Below are positions 19,178-29,465 of a stretch of 64,000 bases of DNA, piece by piece (the stretch's first letter is position 1; every line of letters starts with the position of its first letter). The position numbers were made by a program, and so were the translations under genes. Below the pieces are notes generated by a model, which saw nothing but the letters and a program-made list of their open reading frames with translations, was not told the DNA's origin and did no database searches. This DNA is from Segatella maculosa DSM 19339 = JCM 15638 (GTDB lineage Bacteria; Bacteroidota; Bacteroidia; Bacteroidales; Bacteroidaceae): positions 62,001 to 126,000 of the forward strand of contig NZ_KB908320.1 of assembly GCF_000382385.1 (NCBI RefSeq). Direction: 5' to 3'.

Positions 19178-19185
19178 TAAATTTG
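19178..19185 (+). promoter_or_regulatory. -7 element for secA
   Basis: TAAATTTG fits the consensus, 40 bases before the chosen ATG. No TTTG is seen at the right distance upstream. Confidence 0.5.
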
Positions 19186-19225
19186 CACGATATATGTCAT
19201 TTTGAGAAATAAAATAAACAATAAA

Positions 19226-22200
19226 ATGAATTTCAATAACTTTTTGAAATCACTATTCGGTGATAAATCAAGTCGTGATATGAAGCTGATTCAACCTCTT
19301 GTTGAGAAAGTCAAGGCAGAGTATCCGAAAATCAAGGCACTGACTAATGATGAATTACGTGCGAAGACAAAAGAACTTCAGCACTATGTACAAAGCTCTG
19401 CCGACGAGCAAAAGAAACAGATAGAAGAATTAAAGGCAAAGATTGAAGAAACTCCCATCGATGAGCGTGAAGAGATATTCAATCAGATCGATAAATTGGA
19501 AAAAGAGGTTCTTGACATCTATGAGAAAGCCTTGGACGAAGTGATGCCAACAGCTTTCAATATCATCAAAGATACCGCCCGTCGATTTGCAGAGAATGAA
19601 GAAACCATCGTTACGGCGACAGAGTTCGACCGTGAGTTGGCTGCCCAACCGACTAATGACTTTATTACCATTGACGGAGATAAAGCCATCTATCACAATG
19701 AGTGGACTGCCGGAGGAAATAAGATACAGTGGAACATGATTCATTATGATGTTCAATTGTTTGGTGGTATAGCCCTTCACCAAGGTAAGATTGCAGAAAT
19801 GGCAACAGGTGAAGGTAAAACACTTGTGGCAACACTCCCTGTTTTCCTCAATGCTCTCACCGGTAACGGTGTCCACATGGTCACGGTGAATGACTACTTG
19901 GCTAAACGTGACTCCGAATGGATGGGACCTTTATACATGTTCAATGGACTTTCTGTTGACTGTATTGACAAGCACCAGCCAAATTCCGAAGCACGACGCA
20001 AGGCTTATCAGGCAGATATTACCTTTGGTACTAATAATGAATTCGGCTTCGATTATTTGCGTGACAACATGGCTTTGAATCCCAGCGACCTTGTTCAGCG
20101 CAAGCATAATTATGCCATTGTCGATGAGGTCGACTCTGTGTTGATTGATGATGCACGTACGCCTCTGATTATTTCCGGCCCAATTCCAAAGGGTGACGAC
20201 CAAATGTTTGAAGAATATCAGCCTTTGGTTGAACGCCTTTATGAGGTACAGCGCAAGCAAGCTACGGAACTGTTGGCCGAAGCTAAACAAAAGATCACGG
20301 CCGGACAGGAAAAGAACGACAAGCAAATGTTAGAGGAAGGCTTCCTCGCCCTCTACCGTTCTTACAAGGCTCTTCCGAAGAACAAGCCATTAATCAAGTA
20401 TCTTTCGGAAGATGGAATCAAAGCCGGAATGTTGGCAACTGAAGAAATTTACATGGCCAATAACAACAGAGAGATGCCTAAGGCCATCGAACCTCTCTAT
20501 TTTGTTGTTGACGAAAAGCTGAACAGTGCAGACCTTACAGACAAGGGAACGGGTTGGCTTGCAAGCCAGACCGGGCGTGAAGATTTGTTTGTTCTTCCTG
20601 ATATCACTTCTGAACTCTCTGAACTTGAAAGTCAAACCGAACTCTCCGATCAAGAAAGAATTGACAAGAAAGATGAGTTGATGACGCATTATGGAGTGCA
20701 AAGTGAACGCGTGCATACACTTCAGCAATTGCTGAAAGCCTATACCATGTTCAATAAGGATGACGAATATGTTGTTATGGATGGTGAAGTGAAGATTGTT
20801 GACGAACAGACCGGCCGTATCATGGAAGGCCGACGCTGGAGCGACGGACTTCATCAGGCCATCGAAGCCAAGGAACATGTAAAGGTAGAGGCTGCCACAC
20901 AGACATTTGCAACCATCACTTTGCAAAACTATTTCCGAATGTATCACAAGCTGTCGGGTATGACCGGTACGGCAAGCACGGAGGCCGGCGAGTTTTGGGA
21001 CATATACAAGCTCGATGTCGTTGAAATTCCGACCAACCGACCGATTGCCCGCCATGATATGGACGACCGGGTCTACAAAACTGCACGAGAAAAGTATGCG
21101 GCTGTCATCGATGAGATTGAGACCATGCGTAATGCCGGACGTCCGGTTTTGGTTGGTACGACCTCTGTTGAAATCAGCGAACTGTTGAGTAAGATGCTGA
21201 AGATGCGACGGATACCTCACAATGTACTGAACGCAAAGCTCCACCAGCGCGAAGCTCAAATCGTAGCAGAGGCCGGTCGTTCGGAGAATGGCTTGGGTGC
21301 CGTGACGATTGCAACCAATATGGCCGGCCGTGGTACGGATATTAAACTGACCGATGAGGTAAAAGCCGCCGGAGGTTTAGCCATCATCGGTACCGAACGC
21401 CATGAAAGCCGCCGCGTAGACCGCCAGTTGCGTGGTCGTGCCGGCCGTCAAGGCGACCCGGGTTCTTCGGTTTTCTATGTTTCCTTAGAAGATAAACTGA
21501 TGCGTTTGTTTGCTTCTGAACGCATTGCCAAGGTAATGGACCGTTTAGGTTTTGAGGATGGCGAACGTATTGAAAGTCCGATGATCTCAAAGAGTATTGA
21601 ACGTGCTCAGAAGAAAGTCGAAGAAAACAACTTCGGTATCCGTAAACACCTGCTCGAATATGATGATGTAATGAACAAACAACGCACTGTCATCTATGAA
21701 AAGCGGCGCCATGCACTCATGGGCGAGCGCATCGGCATGGATATAACCAATGTTATTTGGGATCGCGTTGTCAATATCATTGAGAGAAATGACTACGATG
21801 GTGCCCGAGAAGAATTCATGAAGGTTCTAGCAATGGAGATGCCTTTCACTCAAGATGAATTTGATAACGGCGTGAAGTCTGAACTTGAAGAACGCGCTTT
21901 CCAAGATGCTATCGCATCATTCAAGCGCCATACGGACCGTATTCAGGCTGATGCCTATCCCGTTATCAAGAAAGTGCAAGAAGAACAAGGTGCAATGTAT
22001 GAACGTATTCTTGTTCCTATCACCGATGGACGCAATGTTTACCAAATTCCGGCAGACTTGCAACTTGCTTATAAGAGTGAGGCTGCAAGCGTAGTGAAAG
22101 AATTTGAGAAGACTATCATGCTTCGTATCATCGATGATAACTGGAAAGAGAACCTTCGTCAGCTTGATGAATTGCGACACAGTGTGCAGAATGCGTCTTA

Positions 22201-22552
22201 CGAGCAGAAAGATCCGCTGTTGATATTTAAACTTGAGAGCGTCAAACTCTGGGACAACATGATTGACGACATGAACAACCGCATTGCAAGCGTGTTGATG
22301 CGCTGCCAGATTCCGGTGGTTCAAGAGGTCCAAGAGGCTGCACCCGAACAACGCGCACAGCGGTATAACGAACGTAAAGATGACATTGACGCTCAGGCAA
22401 CACAGCGTGCAGTGGCCAATCATGATACCCGTGAGGGTGCAGATAGGGTAAATCACACGCCTTATATAGCAGATCGTCTGCCACGTCCGAATGATCCTTG
22501 TCCTTGTGGCAGTGGTAAAAAGTTCAAAAACTGTCATGGAAAGAACCTGTAG
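19226..22552 (+). CDS. secA: Protein translocase ATPase SecA
   Basis: SecA drives preproteins through SecYEG. ATG 19226 ([19 protein letters not shown]) is preferred over the upstream TTG 19202 because it matches SecA N-termini and gives 1108 residues, the long form usual in Bacteroidetes. Visible are Walker A in [13 protein letters not shown], the [19 protein letters not shown]alker B region, [12 protein letters not shown] and [13 protein letters not shown] in the second RecA fold, and a C-terminal zinc motif [14 protein letters not shown] that binds SecB/lipids. A strong terminator follows. Confidence 0.98.
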   Translation: MNFNNFLKSLFGDKSSRDMKLIQPLVEKVKAEYPKIKALTNDELRAKTKELQHYVQSSADEQKKQIEELKAKIEETPIDEREEIFNQIDKLEKEVLDIYEKALDEVMPTAFNIIKDTARRFAENEETIVTATEFDRELAAQPTNDFITIDGDKAIYHNEWTAGGNKIQWNMIHYDVQLFGGIALHQGKIAEMATGEGKTLVATLPVFLNALTGNGVHMVTVNDYLAKRDSEWMGPLYMFNGLSVDCIDKHQPNSEARRKAYQADITFGTNNEFGFDYLRDNMALNPSDLVQRKHNYAIVDEVDSVLIDDARTPLIISGPIPKGDDQMFEEYQPLVERLYEVQRKQATELLAEAKQKITAGQEKNDKQMLEEGFLALYRSYKALPKNKPLIKYLSEDGIKAGMLATEEIYMANNNREMPKAIEPLYFVVDEKLNSADLTDKGTGWLASQTGREDLFVLPDITSELSELESQTELSDQERIDKKDELMTHYGVQSERVHTLQQLLKAYTMFNKDDEYVVMDGEVKIVDEQTGRIMEGRRWSDGLHQAIEAKEHVKVEAATQTFATITLQNYFRMYHKLSGMTGTASTEAGEFWDIYKLDVVEIPTNRPIARHDMDDRVYKTAREKYAAVIDEIETMRNAGRPVLVGTTSVEISELLSKMLKMRRIPHNVLNAKLHQREAQIVAEAGRSENGLGAVTIATNMAGRGTDIKLTDEVKAAGGLAIIGTERHESRRVDRQLRGRAGRQGDPGSSVFYVSLEDKLMRLFASERIAKVMDRLGFEDGERIESPMISKSIERAQKKVEENNFGIRKHLLEYDDVMNKQRTVIYEKRRHALMGERIGMDITNVIWDRVVNIIERNDYDGAREEFMKVLAMEMPFTQDEFDNGVKSELEERAFQDAIASFKRHTDRIQADAYPVIKKVQEEQGAMYERILVPITDGRNVYQIPADLQLAYKSEAASVVKEFEKTIMLRIIDDNWKENLRQLDELRHSVQNASYEQKDPLLIFKLESVKLWDNMIDDMNNRIASVLMRCQIPVVQEVQEAAPEQRAQRYNERKDDIDAQATQRAVANHDTREGADRVNHTPYIADRLPRPNDPCPCGSGKKFKNCHGKNL

Positions 22553-22573
22553 ACCACGGATTTAATCCATAAG

Positions 22574-22613
22574 GCCCATTCATACAAGATGTGTGAATGG
22601 GCTTTTCTTTTCT
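22574..22613 (+). terminator. Rho-independent terminator after secA
   Basis: GCCCATTCA (22574-22582) pairs with TGAATGGGC (22594-22602), followed by a TTTTCTTTTCT run. Confidence 0.9.
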
Positions 22614-22767
22614 CGTTTTTCCGTCAGACCGAAGACAGAAAGGGGAAATCTCCTCCCATTTGCAGTCGTATGGCGATGCGAAAGAGTAGAGGACCATCGC
22701 ATTGTTATCTCTTAAAAAGAGCGAAAAGCAAGGTGAAAGTCAAAGACTGCCTTTCATGGCAAAATTA

Positions 22768-22850
22768 TTTCAGCCATTTTACCGCGTAACATGGCTGAGA
22801 TTACACGGTAAAATGGCTGATTTCAGGTTGCAAAATGGCTGAGATGGCGA
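22768..22850. repeat. 22-bp-period array, ATGGCTGA family (4 units, orientation flip)
   Basis: TCAGCCAT at 22770, then ATGGCTGA at 22791, 22813 and 22835; spacings 21, 22 and 22 bp. It occupies the convergent gap between the secA terminator and the acyl-CoA ligase stop. The bases between terminator and array (22614-22767) hold nothing I recognise. Confidence 0.9.
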
Positions 22851-22868
22851 AACTTATCCGCCTTAATC

Positions 22869-24536
22869 TCAGTTATTTTGATAGAGATAGCGTTTAATAC
22901 TCTTTTTAGGTGTCTTTTCAAACTCCTCTTCATGGATACGTATAGCCGCTAATTTGCAGTAGGCTGGCTGCGACTGATTGAGCTCATTGCGGTTTTGCTC
23001 CATGATGTTTTCCAAATCTTCATTGGTAAATCCCATGTTTTGAGCCTCGTCATAGTCAGGATGAACCAAGCCGATCAGCTTGTCGCCCTCTTGAATGACA
23101 AGACTTTCGCTGACAAGTGTCAATGAATTAAGCTTGTCTTCTATCTCTTCGGGATAAATATTCTGTCCGCTGGCGCCCAAAAGCATGTTTTTTGACCGTC
23201 CTTTGATGAAAACGTTCCCGTCGGCGTCCATTGTTCCAAGGTCACCTGTGTGATACCAACCGTCGGCATCGATTGTCTGGCGGGTAGCTTCTTCGTTTTT
23301 ATAGTAGCCAAGCATGACGTTGAGCCCTTTAGCAAGGATTTCTCCGGGGATATGTTCCGGGTCTGCACTGTCAATCTTCACCTTCATGTTGACGACAGAG
23401 CGGCCGCAGCTTCCCGGGACATAGTCTTTATAGTCGGAATAACAGATGATAGGTGCACATTCTGTGGCACCATATCCGACCGTATATTTGAAACCAATCC
23501 GATGCATGAACTGTTCTATCTCCTGATTGAACGCCGCTCCGCCTATAATGACCTCATAGAAGTCTCCACCAAAGGCATTTGAGACCTGTTCACAAATCTT
23601 TTCACGAACTTTTTTGGCCACTACCGGCATGTGGAGCAGCATACGCATGCGGTTGTTCTGTATCTTCGGGAAAACCTTTTTCCTAATGATTTTTTCAATA
23701 ACGAGCGGTACGCTGATGATGACCTTAGGTTTTACTTCACTGAAAGCCTGTGCAATGATTGCAGGACTCGGTATCCGGGTGAGATAATAGATGTGGCAGC
23801 CTTTGATAAATTCAAAGATGAACTCGAAAGACATGCCATACATATGAGCCATTGGCAGAATACTGATGATGTTGTCACCAGCATTTAGATGCGTACCTAA
23901 TACTTGTTCTCCAAAATAAGCATTGCTCCAAAGTGCGCGATAGGGGAGCATGACACCTTTAGAGAACCCGGTTGTCCCGCTGGTGTAATTGATCAGTGCC
24001 AATTCTTCGGGGTTCTTATCTACATAATAATCGACATGTTCTTTGCGAAAGAACTTGGGAAACTTCCTGCCAAACATCTCATTAAGATGTTCGCGTGCGT
24101 AAGTTAGCTTGTCAGTACGTGAGAGCACGAGAGAATAGTCTGGAATATAGATGATGCCCTCTAATGCCGGCATCTTGGTTGCATCAATCTGAGTGGCAAC
24201 GACATCACCAACAAAGAGTAGTCTCGCTTCGCTGTGGTTGACAATGTTGTGCATTTGGTCCGGAGTGAACTCATGTAGAATGGGAACAGCTATGCAACCG
24301 TAAGTGAGCGTGGCCAAAAATGCCACGGCCCAATTGGCACTATTACGACCGGCCAACGCTATTTTGTCACCTTTTACCACTCCGCTACTTTCAAACATGA
24401 TGTGCAGCTTTTCTATCTTGCGGGCCACATCATGATATTGTAGCGTTTCGCCTTTGAAGTCTGTCAGCGCATCTCTGTTCCAATTATCAATGATAGACTT
24501 TTGTATCAGACTATTAAAACTTGGTATTTGTTTCAT
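22869..24536 (-). CDS. AMP-binding long-chain acyl-CoA ligase
   Basis: The 555-residue protein belongs to the ANL superfamily of adenylate-forming enzymes. Landmarks are the P-loop-like YTSGTTGFSKG, GYGATECAPII, YHTGDLG and the hinge/A10 region KGRSKNMLLGASGQNIYPEEIE, KTPKKSIKRY with the catalytic lysine. It most probably activates fatty acids to acyl-CoA; the chain length cannot be told. The N-terminus reads MKQIPSFNSLIQKSIIDNWN. A degenerate copy of this 5' end lies in its own leader (24577-24708), and a promoter precedes that copy. Confidence 0.88.
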   Translation of the reverse strand: MKQIPSFNSLIQKSIIDNWNRDALTDFKGETLQYHDVARKIEKLHIMFESSGVVKGDKIALAGRNSANWAVAFLATLTYGCIAVPILHEFTPDQMHNIVNHSEARLLFVGDVVATQIDATKMPALEGIIYIPDYSLVLSRTDKLTYAREHLNEMFGRKFPKFFRKEHVDYYVDKNPEELALINYTSGTTGFSKGVMLPYRALWSNAYFGEQVLGTHLNAGDNIISILPMAHMYGMSFEFIFEFIKGCHIYYLTRIPSPAIIAQAFSEVKPKVIISVPLVIEKIIRKKVFPKIQNNRMRMLLHMPVVAKKVREKICEQVSNAFGGDFYEVIIGGAAFNQEIEQFMHRIGFKYTVGYGATECAPIICYSDYKDYVPGSCGRSVVNMKVKIDSADPEHIPGEILAKGLNVMLGYYKNEEATRQTIDADGWYHTGDLGTMDADGNVFIKGRSKNMLLGASGQNIYPEEIEDKLNSLTLVSESLVIQEGDKLIGLVHPDYDEAQNMGFTNEDLENIMEQNRNELNQSQPAYCKLAAIRIHEEEFEKTPKKSIKRYLYQNN

Positions 24537-24576
24537 AATGTGTTGTATTTACATTTTTAGAATATTAAATATCCAT

Positions 24577-24708
24577 TTAGATTGCATCTTGACGAAGATG
24601 GTGTTTGGTACTCTTCTTCTCGCAAACATCTGTTAAGGCGGCATCTTTATTCCAATTACTAATGATGCCTTGTCCTATAAATCTATTGAAGTTCAATACG
24701 GAATTCAT
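24577..24708 (-). pseudogene. Fossil duplicate of the acyl-CoA ligase 5' end (43 codons)
   Basis: A 43-codon reading frame starts at the ATG at 24708 and stops at 24577-24579. Its residues include NFNRFIGQGIISNWNKDAA followed by LTD, which align with SFNSLIQKSIIDNWNRDA and LTD of the ligase just downstream (residues ~6-27). Similarity ends about residue 27. It is best read as the leftover 5' end of a tandem paralogue that now serves as leader; a leader-peptide role is possible. Confidence 0.75.
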
Positions 24709-24731
24709 TGCACAATCTTAGAAACTTTGTG

Positions 24732-24762
24732 CAAAGGTAGGTCTTTATCTGCACATTTCAAA
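24732..24762 (-). promoter_or_regulatory. Bacteroidetes promoter upstream of the acyl-CoA ligase
   Basis: On the minus strand TTTG (24762-24759) and TACCTTTG (24739-24732) are separated by exactly 19 bp. Transcription would begin just before the 43-codon fossil frame, giving a leader of about 190 bases for the ligase. Confidence 0.8.
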
Positions 24763-24802
24763 ACTTTATGTGCATTATTTCTTTTCTAAATACAGATTTT
24801 GG

Positions 24803-26050
24803 TTATTCGTAGCGCATTGATTTGGCAGGGTGTATGTGTGAAATCAAATAGCTCGGTGCGATAAGAACGAACAAACAAATAAGCAATGTCGATACATTCA
24901 GGATAATGAATAATGGCAAGTTATATTCAACAGGGACCGTATTGACGTAATAAGTTTGTGGATCGAGCTTTACAAATCCTATAAATCTTTGTAACGTAAT
25001 CAATCCAAGGCCAATAAGGTTTCCTATGAGCATCCCTTTGCAAATAATAAAAGCTGCGAACCACATGAAAGTGTGCCGTATTGTTTTATTGCGTGCACCG
25101 ATGGCCTTTAGAATACCAATCATTACGGTTCGTTCAAGAATAATGATTAACAGTCCGGAAATCATCGTAACGCCTGCAACAGCAATCATCAGAGTTAGGA
25201 TTATCCATACATTGAGGTCTAATAACCCAAGCCATGAGAATATCTGCGGGCATAAATCACGAATTGTTTTTGATGAGTAGGTTTCGCCATAACGGTCAAG
25301 TGTACGGTTCACTTTTGCCACCAAACCGCTTTCAACATCGTCAACCTTATCGAAATCTTTGACGATTAGTTCTGCACCGGTAGCCTGATCACGATCCCAA
25401 CCGTTAAGTTTTACGATAGTATTAAGATCGGTAAAGCACGTAAAATCATCATATTGTGAGAGATTCGTCTGATAGATACCTGCTATAATGAATCTGCGCG
25501 TGCGTACGCCGTTCTGATCAATGAAATAACTATAAATCTTATCGTTTGATTTTACGCCCAGTTTATCTGCAATGCTTTGTGAAATCAAAATCTTATTGCC
25601 ATTACTATCATCCCTGAAGTGGGGAATTATTCCTTGCTTTATATTTTGATGTAAAAACGTTGTGTCGTATTCGGGGCCTATACCTTTGAAAACGACACCT
25701 AAAAAGTCATGGTCGGTTTTAAGAATTCCTTGTTTCATGGCATAACGTTGTACATGCTTTACGCCCGGAGTTGATTTCAATACCGTAATCATGGAGTCGC
25801 CCATTTGTATGGGATAAGAGTCTCCGGTCTGCATGGTCATGAAGTTTGCCACCTGAATATGACTTCCAAATCCGATAACCTTATCACGAATCGTATGCTT
25901 GAAACCCAGAACGACACTTACTGAAATCAGCATGACGGCAAGTCCTATAGCCACCCCAGCCGTAGCTATTCTGATGGCTGGCCGTGATACCTGTTTACTA
26001 TCGGTCTTACCACCATAGATTTTTCTTGCTATGAAAAGAGGTAAATTCAA
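24803..26050 (-). CDS. FtsX-type ABC permease, LolC/LolE-like
   Basis: The 415-residue membrane protein has one N-terminal transmembrane segment (IRIATAGVAIGLAVMLISVS), a ~230-residue periplasmic MacB-like domain and three C-terminal segments (WIILTLMIAVAGVTMISG; FAAFIICKGMLIGNLIG; LFIILNVSTLLICLFVL). This is the LolC/LolE architecture for releasing lipoproteins from the inner membrane. No LolD ATPase is adjacent. It follows the aminotransferase gene with an 8-base gap, so the two are probably one transcript. Confidence 0.85.
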   Translation of the reverse strand: MNLPLFIARKIYGGKTDSKQVSRPAIRIATAGVAIGLAVMLISVSVVLGFKHTIRDKVIGFGSHIQVANFMTMQTGDSYPIQMGDSMITVLKSTPGVKHVQRYAMKQGILKTDHDFLGVVFKGIGPEYDTTFLHQNIKQGIIPHFRDDSNGNKILISQSIADKLGVKSNDKIYSYFIDQNGVRTRRFIIAGIYQTNLSQYDDFTCFTDLNTIVKLNGWDRDQATGAELIVKDFDKVDDVESGLVAKVNRTLDRYGETYSSKTIRDLCPQIFSWLGLLDLNVWIILTLMIAVAGVTMISGLLIIILERTVMIGILKAIGARNKTIRHTFMWFAAFIICKGMLIGNLIGLGLITLQRFIGFVKLDPQTYYVNTVPVEYNLPLFIILNVSTLLICLFVLIAPSYLISHIHPAKSMRYE

Positions 26051-26058
26051 GATTTGGG

Positions 26059-27267
26059 TTATTGTTCTTTGGTAATATGCCCCGGATATGCTTCGAGGGC
26101 CTTTCTCAACACGAATAATGCACGCTCTAAATCTTTCTTCTTCAACACATATGCGATACGTACTTGATCGATTCCCGCATTCGGCGTGGTATAGAAACCT
26201 GCGGCAGGTGCCATCATCACGGTCTCGCCTTCATACTCAAACTCCTCAAGACACCAACGACAGAACTTCTCACTATCGTCAACAGGGAGCTTGGCTACGG
26301 TATAAAATGCTCCCATAGGTATGGGTGAATATACCCCGGGAATACGATTTAGCCCGTCGATAAGGCACTTTCTACGTTCTACATATTCATCATAGACATC
26401 ACGATAATATTCTTCAGGAGCGTTAAGAGATGCCTCAGCGACAATCTGTCCGATAAGTGGGGGAGAAAGTCGGGCTTGACAAAATTTCATGACGGCCTTT
26501 CTTACTTCTGCATTCTTTGTAATCAATGCGCCGATACGGATTCCACATTCGGAATATCGCTTTGAAACAGAATCTATCAGGATAACATTATTTTCAATTC
26601 CTTCTAAATGGCAGGCGCTAATGTAAGGTGATCCGGTATAGATATACTCGCGGTATACCTCGTCAGAAAACAAATAAAGATCGTACTTCTTGACAAGATC
26701 ACGAATTTGTTTCATTTCACGACGCGTGTAGAGGTAGCCGGTTGGATTATTTGGATTACAAATCATGATGGCGCGGGTGTGCTCATTGATGAGTTCTTCG
26801 AACTTCTCTACTTTAGGCAGAGAGAAACCCTCCTCGATAGTGGTTGCAATAGTCTTAATAGTGGCCCCGGCGCTGATGGCGAATGCCATGTAATTGGCGT
26901 ATGCGGGTTCCGGAATGATGATTTCATCTCCCGGGTTCAGACAACTCATAAAGGCAAACAACACGGCTTCACTTCCACCGGATGTAATGATAATGTCATC
27001 GGCATCGACGTTGATATTGTATTTCTTATAGTAGTCAACAAGTTTCTCCCGATAACTCAGATAACCCTGACTTGGTGAGTACTCCAATATCTTTCGGTCT
27101 ATCTTCTTCAGTGCATCAAGCCCACATTGCGGTGTAGGCAAGTCTGGCTGACCGATATTCAAGTGGTAGACTTTCGTCCCACGCTTCTTTGCGGCTGCTG
27201 CAAGAGGGGCCAACTTTCTGATAGGCGACTCCGGCATCTCTAATCCGCGAATTGATATTTCCGGCAT
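26059..27267 (-). CDS. PLP-dependent aminotransferase, class I/II
   Basis: The 402-residue fold-type I aminotransferase shows LNIGQPDLPTP, the PLP-contacting ITSGGSEAV, ICNPNNPTGYLY, SDEVYREYIY and the Schiff-base lysine in DSVSKRYSECGIRIG. It resembles the aspartate/aromatic aminotransferase group, but substrate cannot be assigned. It precedes a LolC/E-like permease in one probable operon, with no functional connection evident. Confidence 0.88.
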   Translation of the reverse strand: MPEISIRGLEMPESPIRKLAPLAAAAKKRGTKVYHLNIGQPDLPTPQCGLDALKKIDRKILEYSPSQGYLSYREKLVDYYKKYNINVDADDIIITSGGSEAVLFAFMSCLNPGDEIIIPEPAYANYMAFAISAGATIKTIATTIEEGFSLPKVEKFEELINEHTRAIMICNPNNPTGYLYTRREMKQIRDLVKKYDLYLFSDEVYREYIYTGSPYISACHLEGIENNVILIDSVSKRYSECGIRIGALITKNAEVRKAVMKFCQARLSPPLIGQIVAEASLNAPEEYYRDVYDEYVERRKCLIDGLNRIPGVYSPIPMGAFYTVAKLPVDDSEKFCRWCLEEFEYEGETVMMAPAAGFYTTPNAGIDQVRIAYVLKKKDLERALFVLRKALEAYPGHITKEQ

Positions 27268-27316
27268 CTTTTGTTTGAATTGCGATGGTATTGCCTACCA
27301 TCTGTTATCATGCTTG

Positions 27317-27324
27317 CAAAGGTA
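27317..27324 (-). promoter_or_regulatory. -7 element for the aminotransferase gene
   Basis: On the minus strand this reads TACCTTTG. No TTTG lies at the usual distance. A small hairpin (ATGGTA, loop TTGCC, TACCAT; around 27284-27300) falls in the leader. Confidence 0.5.
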
Positions 27325-27359
27325 ATAAAATATTTGGAACCGTAATGTCTTCGCTGAAT

Positions 27360-28034
27360 TTAATAAACACGCGGACCAAAAATGATTGTTCCCACGCGAA
27401 CCATCGTCGAACCGTGCGCAATAGCTGTCAGATAGTCGTGGCTCATGCCCCATGAACGCTCTTTGAATGCTTCGCTATCTGCGAAATAGCATGCCTTGAG
27501 TTCTTCGAAGAAACGGGCAGCCGTATCAAACTCAGCGGCAATCTGTTTTTGGTCATCTGTATTGCTGGCCATCATCATCAGGCCACAAATCCGGATATGG
27601 AAGAGTGTTCGCCACGTCCCGTCTTCCAACAGTTCACGACAGGCATCAAGCGTTAACCCGTATTTGGTTTCCTCTTCGGCTATATGAAGTTCCAAAAGAA
27701 CGTTGATTATACGATCGTGCTTGGCGGCCTGCTTGTCGATTTCTTTCAATAGCTTAAGACTGTCTACAGCTTCTATCATTGAAATATAAGGCGCAATATA
27801 TTTTACTTTATTGGTCTGCAGATGTCCGATGAAATGCCATTCGATATCCTTGGGCAGCATCTCTACCTTACGGCTCAGCTCCTGTTCATGGCTTTCGCCA
27901 AAGACACGCTGCCCTTCGGCATAGGCTGCTCGGATATATTTATCGGGGTGATACTTGCTGATGGCAACCAATCTGACATCTTGAGGCAGATTGCCCAGCA
28001 CCTCATGTAAATTCTTTGCTACATCAACGGTCAT
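27360..28034 (-). CDS. YggS-family PLP-binding protein
   Basis: This is the PLPBP/YggS family (alanine-racemase-like barrel without the second domain), which buffers pyridoxal phosphate and affects amino-acid homeostasis. The 224-residue length is normal. The PLP lysine is in VAISKYHP; FGESHEQEL, WHFIGHLQTNK and RICGLMMMA are typical. It starts two bases after the DUF4494 stop. This gene pair recurs in Bacteroidales, as far as I recall. Confidence 0.92.
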   Translation of the reverse strand: MTVDVAKNLHEVLGNLPQDVRLVAISKYHPDKYIRAAYAEGQRVFGESHEQELSRKVEMLPKDIEWHFIGHLQTNKVKYIAPYISMIEAVDSLKLLKEIDKQAAKHDRIINVLLELHIAEEETKYGLTLDACRELLEDGTWRTLFHIRICGLMMMASNTDDQKQIAAEFDTAARFFEELKACYFADSEAFKERSWGMSHDYLTAIAHGSTMVRVGTIIFGPRVY

Positions 28035-28036
28035 GT

Positions 28037-28561
28037 TTATTCTGCATTAACTTGCTCAGTTTGTTCTGCTGTTTCATACTCAGGCACGTCATTGTGTGAT
28101 GTGGCGTCCTTCTTGGCTCCGTTATGTTCGAACACGTCCATAATTTGGGTTTCCTGAATGCCCACAATGACATAATCTATCATGGTCCCGCCCATGACCT
28201 CGTTCACATGCTTGACGGCAGCGGGCAGACTTCCTGCCTGTACCAGATAGGTCACCGTGGAGCGTTTCTCTTTCTCCGTCTTTTCGTCAATGGTGATGAA
28301 CTGTAATTTACACTTGTACCATTTGTCGTCGGTGTCGACATCACTGAAAAATATTTCACCATAGGCAGCCTGCTTCAGGTCGGTCACCTTGAAATCTCCC
28401 GTGATATAGACACGCATCTCTTCAATAATCGTATTCTCAGCCTCGGTGAAACTCAAGGCATCTACCACATAACTCTCCGACACTTTCTTCTGCATGCCGT
28501 CGTCCATTGTCTTCTCATAACGTATTTTGGTCTCAAACCAAACTGCGGTCCTACTTCTCAT
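28037..28561 (-). CDS. DUF4494 family protein
   Basis: The 174-residue protein begins RSRTAVWFETKIRYEK and contains YVVDALSFTEAENTI and WYKCKLQFITIDEKTEKEK, which I recognise as the Bacteroidetes family DUF4494. The fold appears alpha/beta with paired repeats. The last ~30 residues are acidic and disordered. Function is unknown. It is first in the operon with yggS. Confidence 0.8.
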   Translation of the reverse strand: MRSRTAVWFETKIRYEKTMDDGMQKKVSESYVVDALSFTEAENTIIEEMRVYITGDFKVTDLKQAAYGEIFFSDVDTDDKWYKCKLQFITIDEKTEKEKRSTVTYLVQAGSLPAAVKHVNEVMGGTMIDYVIVGIQETQIMDVFEHNGAKKDATSHNDVPEYETAEQTEQVNAE

Positions 28562-28586
28562 ACTTCTTCGTTTTTTGATTGTCGGG

Positions 28587-28618
28587 CAAAATTACGAATT
28601 TAATCCGAATCCCACAAA
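28587..28618 (-). promoter_or_regulatory. Bacteroidetes promoter for DUF4494-yggS
   Basis: On the minus strand TTTG (28618-28615) and TAATTTTG (28594-28587) are separated by 20 bp. The leader is about 20 bases. Confidence 0.8.
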
Positions 28619-28928
28619 GAATTTATTCAGAATCAAACCACAGAAAGATAACAAAAACTACGTTAAAGCGTCAACTCTTACGATCACACCCATTAAGAAA
28701 TTGCACTTCTATTTTGAATATTTATATTTTCCAACCACCCGTCCCAATGCTCGAGAGACCAGGCATGACGATTCCTGGCCAGAGACATCGCGCGATCAAT
28801 CCTAAGAAAAAGGGCATTGAATGTCAAAATAATTTGTAATATATCCATACCTCCAAGCATCATCAAATAGAAAAACAAAGTACGGAAAATTACTTTTTTT
28901 CGGTCGTTTTACTGGGTTTTATCCGAAA
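28619..28928. other. Upstream part of the 904-bp gap between DUF4494 and the CbpA-like gene
   Basis: I see no convincing gene, RNA or element here. A 61-codon minus-strand frame (28693-28878) has no recognisable relatives. The 22-bp array begins at its right edge. Confidence 0.5.
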
Positions 28929-29118
28929 GGAACGTACTTTTTCGCAGAAAAGTATATACGTTTTAAACAAAAAGTATATACCTTTCGACCAAAAAGTATA
29001 TACTTTTCGGCAAAAACGACTGTACTTTTTGCCAAAAATGATAGTACTTTTTGATAAAAACGACTATACTTTTCGATTAAAACGACTATACTTTTTGATG
29101 AAAACGATGCAACCTTTT
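28929..29118. repeat. 22-bp-period array, TATAC family (9 units)
   Basis: Nine units keep an exact 22-bp step. Aligned nine-base cores start at 28929, 28951, 28973, 28995, 29017, 29039, 29061, 29083 and 29105. The left units read AGTATATAC, the right ones CGACTATAC, each followed by CTTTT or TTTTT and A-rich sequence. The gradual change from one core to the other along the array is notable. Confidence 0.92.
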
Positions 29119-29465
29119 GTCTCACAGCAACTTGGAAAAAGAGGCTTAAAACTCGCGTATTTCAGCCCAAAGCAAGTCTCGGTTGAGAAAAAGCGAGCTA
29201 TGAATGCGTGTTTGTAAAAGAAATATCAAGGGTGTCAAACAGGTGTTCTTCGTCAATTGCCAAATAACTTTAAATGACATTTACACTGTCACCATAGAAA
29301 GGCAGAGGAAAGTTCTGTTTGAGCCACTGATAAAGAGACTCACTTTCTTATTGACCAGATGGGACCATTGGGGACGGTTTTCTCCGATCATTCACGGCAT
29401 TTCGCCTTTTCTTGAACCTTTGGGGTGGATTTTCTTGGAAAAGCAATAAAACTTTCTCGGGATTT
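29119..29465. other. Gap between the 22-bp array and the CbpA-like gene
   Basis: About 350 bases without a supported gene. Neither a terminator for the CbpA-like gene nor a promoter is clear. Nothing else is recognised. Confidence 0.5.

Noticed and set aside
19202..19225. TTG start for secA eight codons upstream
   Set aside because: The extra residues ([12 protein letters not shown]) are not SecA-like and the ATG at 19226 matches family N-termini.
22589..22789. 66-codon plus-strand frame after secA
   Set aside because: It starts inside the secA terminator stem and ends in a repeat array.
28919..29125. Minus-strand 68-codon frame across the TATAC array
   Set aside because: The peptide is only a translation of the 22-bp repeat and has no start context or homologous look.
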